A stretch of 8,463 nucleotides of DNA from Chryseosolibacter sp036402075 (GTDB taxonomy: Bacteria; Bacteroidota; Bacteroidia; Cytophagales; Cyclobacteriaceae). This document shows positions 6,843 through 8,463 of this stretch, piece by piece (position 1 is the stretch's first letter; the number at the start of each line of letters is the position of its first letter). The notes under the pieces were generated by a model, which was given only the letters and a program-made list of their open reading frames with translations, did not search any database and was not told the origin of the DNA. The position numbers and the translations under genes were made by a program. The stretch is from assembly GCA_036402075.1 (NCBI GenBank), contig DASWTP010000152.1, positions 1 through 8,463 of the forward strand, in the 5' to 3' direction.

Positions 6843-7601
6843 CTATTCATCCACCATGATTACCGGATTTTCATTCACTGGGAGCAACGGTAATGTGTCA
6901 TAGTCATTGCGGAAGCCCTTGTACATTCGATAATAATAACCAACAATGTTCTCTCGCTTTCCACCCGCCCATTTGAATCGAAGGTAGTCTTTAAGAAACC
7001 GATCCTCAATGGCATAGCTGGCTTTTCCACTCAGGTCGCGCGGGTGATGGCCTACGTGCGTCTCAGTATCAAGCGAGCGGTACTTGTCCATATAAAAAGG
7101 ACGATACGATGAAAAATTCTGCACCTGGTAGATGGCATGACCTAGCTCATGCGCCAGGATGGTGAATACGTCATTTAAAATCCACACTTTAATGGTTACG
7201 CTGATTGGCCAATCAGAATTACTGTAACGGATAGATGTTGTACCAGGACAATGTGAGCGTTTGGTATATGATCGGATGCACTGGATAAATACGTCAACCT
7301 CCCTTCCTGATTCATCCTGCAGGGTATCTGCCTGGGCATAGATGTCGGGTGAGATTCGTTTGAACTCAGCGATTACTTTTTCGGTTGCCTCAAACGCTGC
7401 GAAGAAACGTGCGTACTGGTTTAAGTAATGGTGCAAGGCTTTCTGCTTGCGCGCTGATATGGAGGGCTCTTGTAGAAGGACCCGCAGCGCATTGGCCGAG
7501 ATGCGCGCATTGGCGAGCTCGGCTTCATATCCGTTTCGGATTCGGGCTGCCGCATTTGAAGTGAGGAGTGCGAAGAGAAATGTGAGTAGTGTGATGCGCA
7601 T
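6843..7601 (-). CDS. secreted HExxH metallopeptidase-like protein, 252 aa
   Basis: Read on the minus strand from ATG 7601. The open frame extends back to 7826, but that part overlaps the Uma2 gene and has no protein-like features. Starting at 7601 gives a clean signal peptide ('RITLLTFLFALLTSNAAA', cut near residue 19). The mature protein has a helical, charged region (about 22-100), two Cys (108 and 118) that could form a disulfide, and then 'LAHELGHAIYQV' with His151, Glu152 and His155. This is the zinc-binding and catalytic motif of many metallopeptidases. A third ligand could be Glu199 in 'SYAIEDRFLKDYL', as in gluzincins; His182, His185 or His186 are alternatives. The exact peptidase family is not recognised and the substrate is unknown. 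It follows the Uma2 gene by 58 bases on the same strand, but the functions look unrelated. Confidence 0.82.
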   Translation of the reverse strand: MRITLLTFLFALLTSNAAARIRNGYEAELANARISANALRVLLQEPSISARKQKALHHYLNQYARFFAAFEATEKVIAEFKRISPDIYAQADTLQDESGREVDVFIQCIRSYTKRSHCPGTTSIRYSNSDWPISVTIKVWILNDVFTILAHELGHAIYQVQNFSSYRPFYMDKYRSLDTETHVGHHPRDLSGKASYAIEDRFLKDYLRFKWAGGKRENIVGYYYRMYKGFRNDYDTLPLLPVNENPVIMVDE

Positions 7602-7659
7602 AACGATGATGTTGCTGAACCAAATATTGAAGCATCTTCGGTTGGCAACGCTGTGGCTG

Positions 7660-8226
7660 CTATGGAAGGGCAGACCTGGAAAGATTGAGCACCATGCCGG
7701 GAAGCACGGGGCCTGCCTCAAGTTTCTTGTTGAAGTTTGTATGCATCCGCATTTTTGCTTTTTCGAAAATGTAAACGACCTGCCGTTTTTCATCGATAAG
7801 CCAGGCGAGCATGCATCCGTTCTCAATCCATTCCTTCATTTTTGCTTTTGTGGATTTTAAGTCATCCTGTGGCTGGCGGAACTCCAGGACAAAATCAGGA
7901 CAGAACTGACGGAGTCCGCGGTCAGTGAGTACAGCGCTTATTAATTTGGTGCTGCTGGCCCAGGCAAACGTTGCTTGTCGGATGGCACCGTTTGGAAGTA
8001 GAAAGCCCTTGCCTGTTACACAGCTACCCATCTGTGCAGCTTTGCTCCACCGCTGAAGCTGATCGATCACGGAACTCGCCAGCGATCCGTCAAAAACCGG
8101 GATCTTTAAGCTGATAGCCAGATGACGATTCGGTAGACGTTCAATTTTGTACCCATGATTCTCCTCGCAAAGACTGGAGAAATCTTCATCGGTCATCTTT
8201 TCAATGTAACTGCCTTTGAGGGTCAT
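7660..8226 (-). CDS. Uma2 family (DUF820) nuclease-fold protein with altered active site
   Basis: The 188-residue protein matches Uma2, a PD-(D/E)XK restriction-endonuclease-like fold, in length and order: 'LKGSYIEKMTDEDF' (3-16), 'YKIERLPN' (26-33), 'VFDGSLASSVIDQLQRW' (44-60), 'GFLLPNGAIRQATFAW' (74-89), 'PDFVLEFRQPQDDL' (110-123), 'KMKEWIENGCMLAWLID' (129-145) and 'VVYIFE' (150-155). Typical members read 'LPDGxxRSPDxAW'; here the 'PD' is Ala85-Thr86, so the first metal-binding Asp is missing. The central acidic residue (Glu115) and the Lys before Met130 remain. The protein may therefore be inactive, or use another residue. ATG 8226 fits the family's usual start. A broken copy of the same N-terminus lies directly upstream. 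Uma2 genes are widespread and often multicopy in some bacteria; their natural role is not well established. Confidence 0.9.
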   Translation of the reverse strand: MTLKGSYIEKMTDEDFSSLCEENHGYKIERLPNRHLAISLKIPVFDGSLASSVIDQLQRWSKAAQMGSCVTGKGFLLPNGAIRQATFAWASSTKLISAVLTDRGLRQFCPDFVLEFRQPQDDLKSTKAKMKEWIENGCMLAWLIDEKRQVVYIFEKAKMRMHTNFNKKLEAGPVLPGMVLNLSRSALP

Positions 8227-8440
8227 AGTGGTTGATTGTGTTATGATTTATGTGTAGTACAAATTCAGCCGCGCAAAACCAGCAAAGGCCGAAGAAGGAG
8301 GAAAGTTGATGACCCACTGAAAATACGATGATCAAAACCCTATGGTATACGTCCACGTACGATTTGGTGATCGTTAGGCATACACAATGAAATTGTTCGG
8401 TTGTCATGGGTTGGATGAAGGAGCCTTTTAGGATTGCCAT
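8227..8440 (-). pseudogene. decayed second Uma2 copy (N-terminal remnant)
   Basis: From ATG 8440 on the minus strand, residues 4-21 ('LKGSFIQPMTTEQFHCVC') match residues 3-20 of the intact Uma2 gene downstream ('LKGSYIEKMTDEDFSSLC'): 10 of 18 are identical, with no gap. After the Cys codon (8378-8380) the similarity stops in this frame. If one base is assumed lost, the reading continues as 'NDHQIVRGRIP' (8375-8343), lining up without gaps with 'NHGYKIERLP' of the intact protein, and then meets TAG at 8340-8342. Further on, 'IFSGS' (8324-8310) resembles 'VFDGS' (44-48), which would need a loss of about five codons. The original frame stays open for 79 codons, to 8201, but loses all family features. 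The rest of the domain is absent because the intact gene begins at 8226. Confidence 0.6.
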
Positions 8441-8463
8441 AGGTCTTTCATTGAAATTGTATT

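Noticed and set aside
7602..7826. N-terminal extension of the metallopeptidase-like frame
   Set aside because: It would overlap the Uma2 gene and place a signal peptide inside the protein at residue 76. The ATG at 7601 gives a proper N-terminal signal peptide.

Overview
The window looks like an ordinary chromosomal stretch of a member of the Bacteroidota, probably an environmental Cytophagales- or Chitinophagales-like bacterium. The evidence is a Bacteroidota-style Crp/Fnr regulator, the almost complete lack of Shine-Dalgarno sequences, many short secreted or lipoprotein 'hypotheticals', an HMA-CDF cation transporter of the type common in this phylum, and Uma2 proteins with the 'LKGS.I..MT.E.F' N-terminus. 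GC content is moderate. No rRNA, tRNA, CRISPR array, insertion sequence or phage gene was seen. The genus cannot be named from the sequence alone.

Left part (1-2987, all plus strand): the 3' end of a Crp/Fnr-family regulator, cut by the window edge, is followed by a run of three genes. These are an unrecognised soluble protein (565-1233), a five-helix membrane protein with a C-terminal soluble domain (1250-2134), and a cation diffusion facilitator-like transporter with an N-terminal HMA-like domain (2193-2987). Spacings of 16 and 58 bases suggest co-transcription.

Middle (2988-4687): a 345-base non-coding gap carries two perfect 7-bp inverted repeats. It precedes a cytosolic DUF6630-like protein (3333-3845). 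That gene converges on a minus-strand gene for a small exported, probably outer-membrane beta-barrel-like protein (3878-4507). The 180-base gap 4508-4687 is divergent and must hold promoters for both directions.

Right part: three plus-strand genes encode envelope proteins: a secreted protein (4688-5425), a small membrane-anchored or exported protein (5530-5895) and a lipoprotein with an Asp-rich, calcium-site-like motif (5907-6770). They converge on a minus-strand unit consisting of a decayed Uma2 copy (8227-8440), an intact-length Uma2-like nuclease-fold protein that lacks the usual PD motif (7660-8226), and a secreted HExxH metallopeptidase-like protein (6843-7601).

No complete novel system is evident. 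The best leads are the tandem Uma2 pair (one apparently catalytically altered, one broken), the small secreted HELGH protein, the NDxxxN-type CDF transporter, and the dyads before the DUF6630-like gene.
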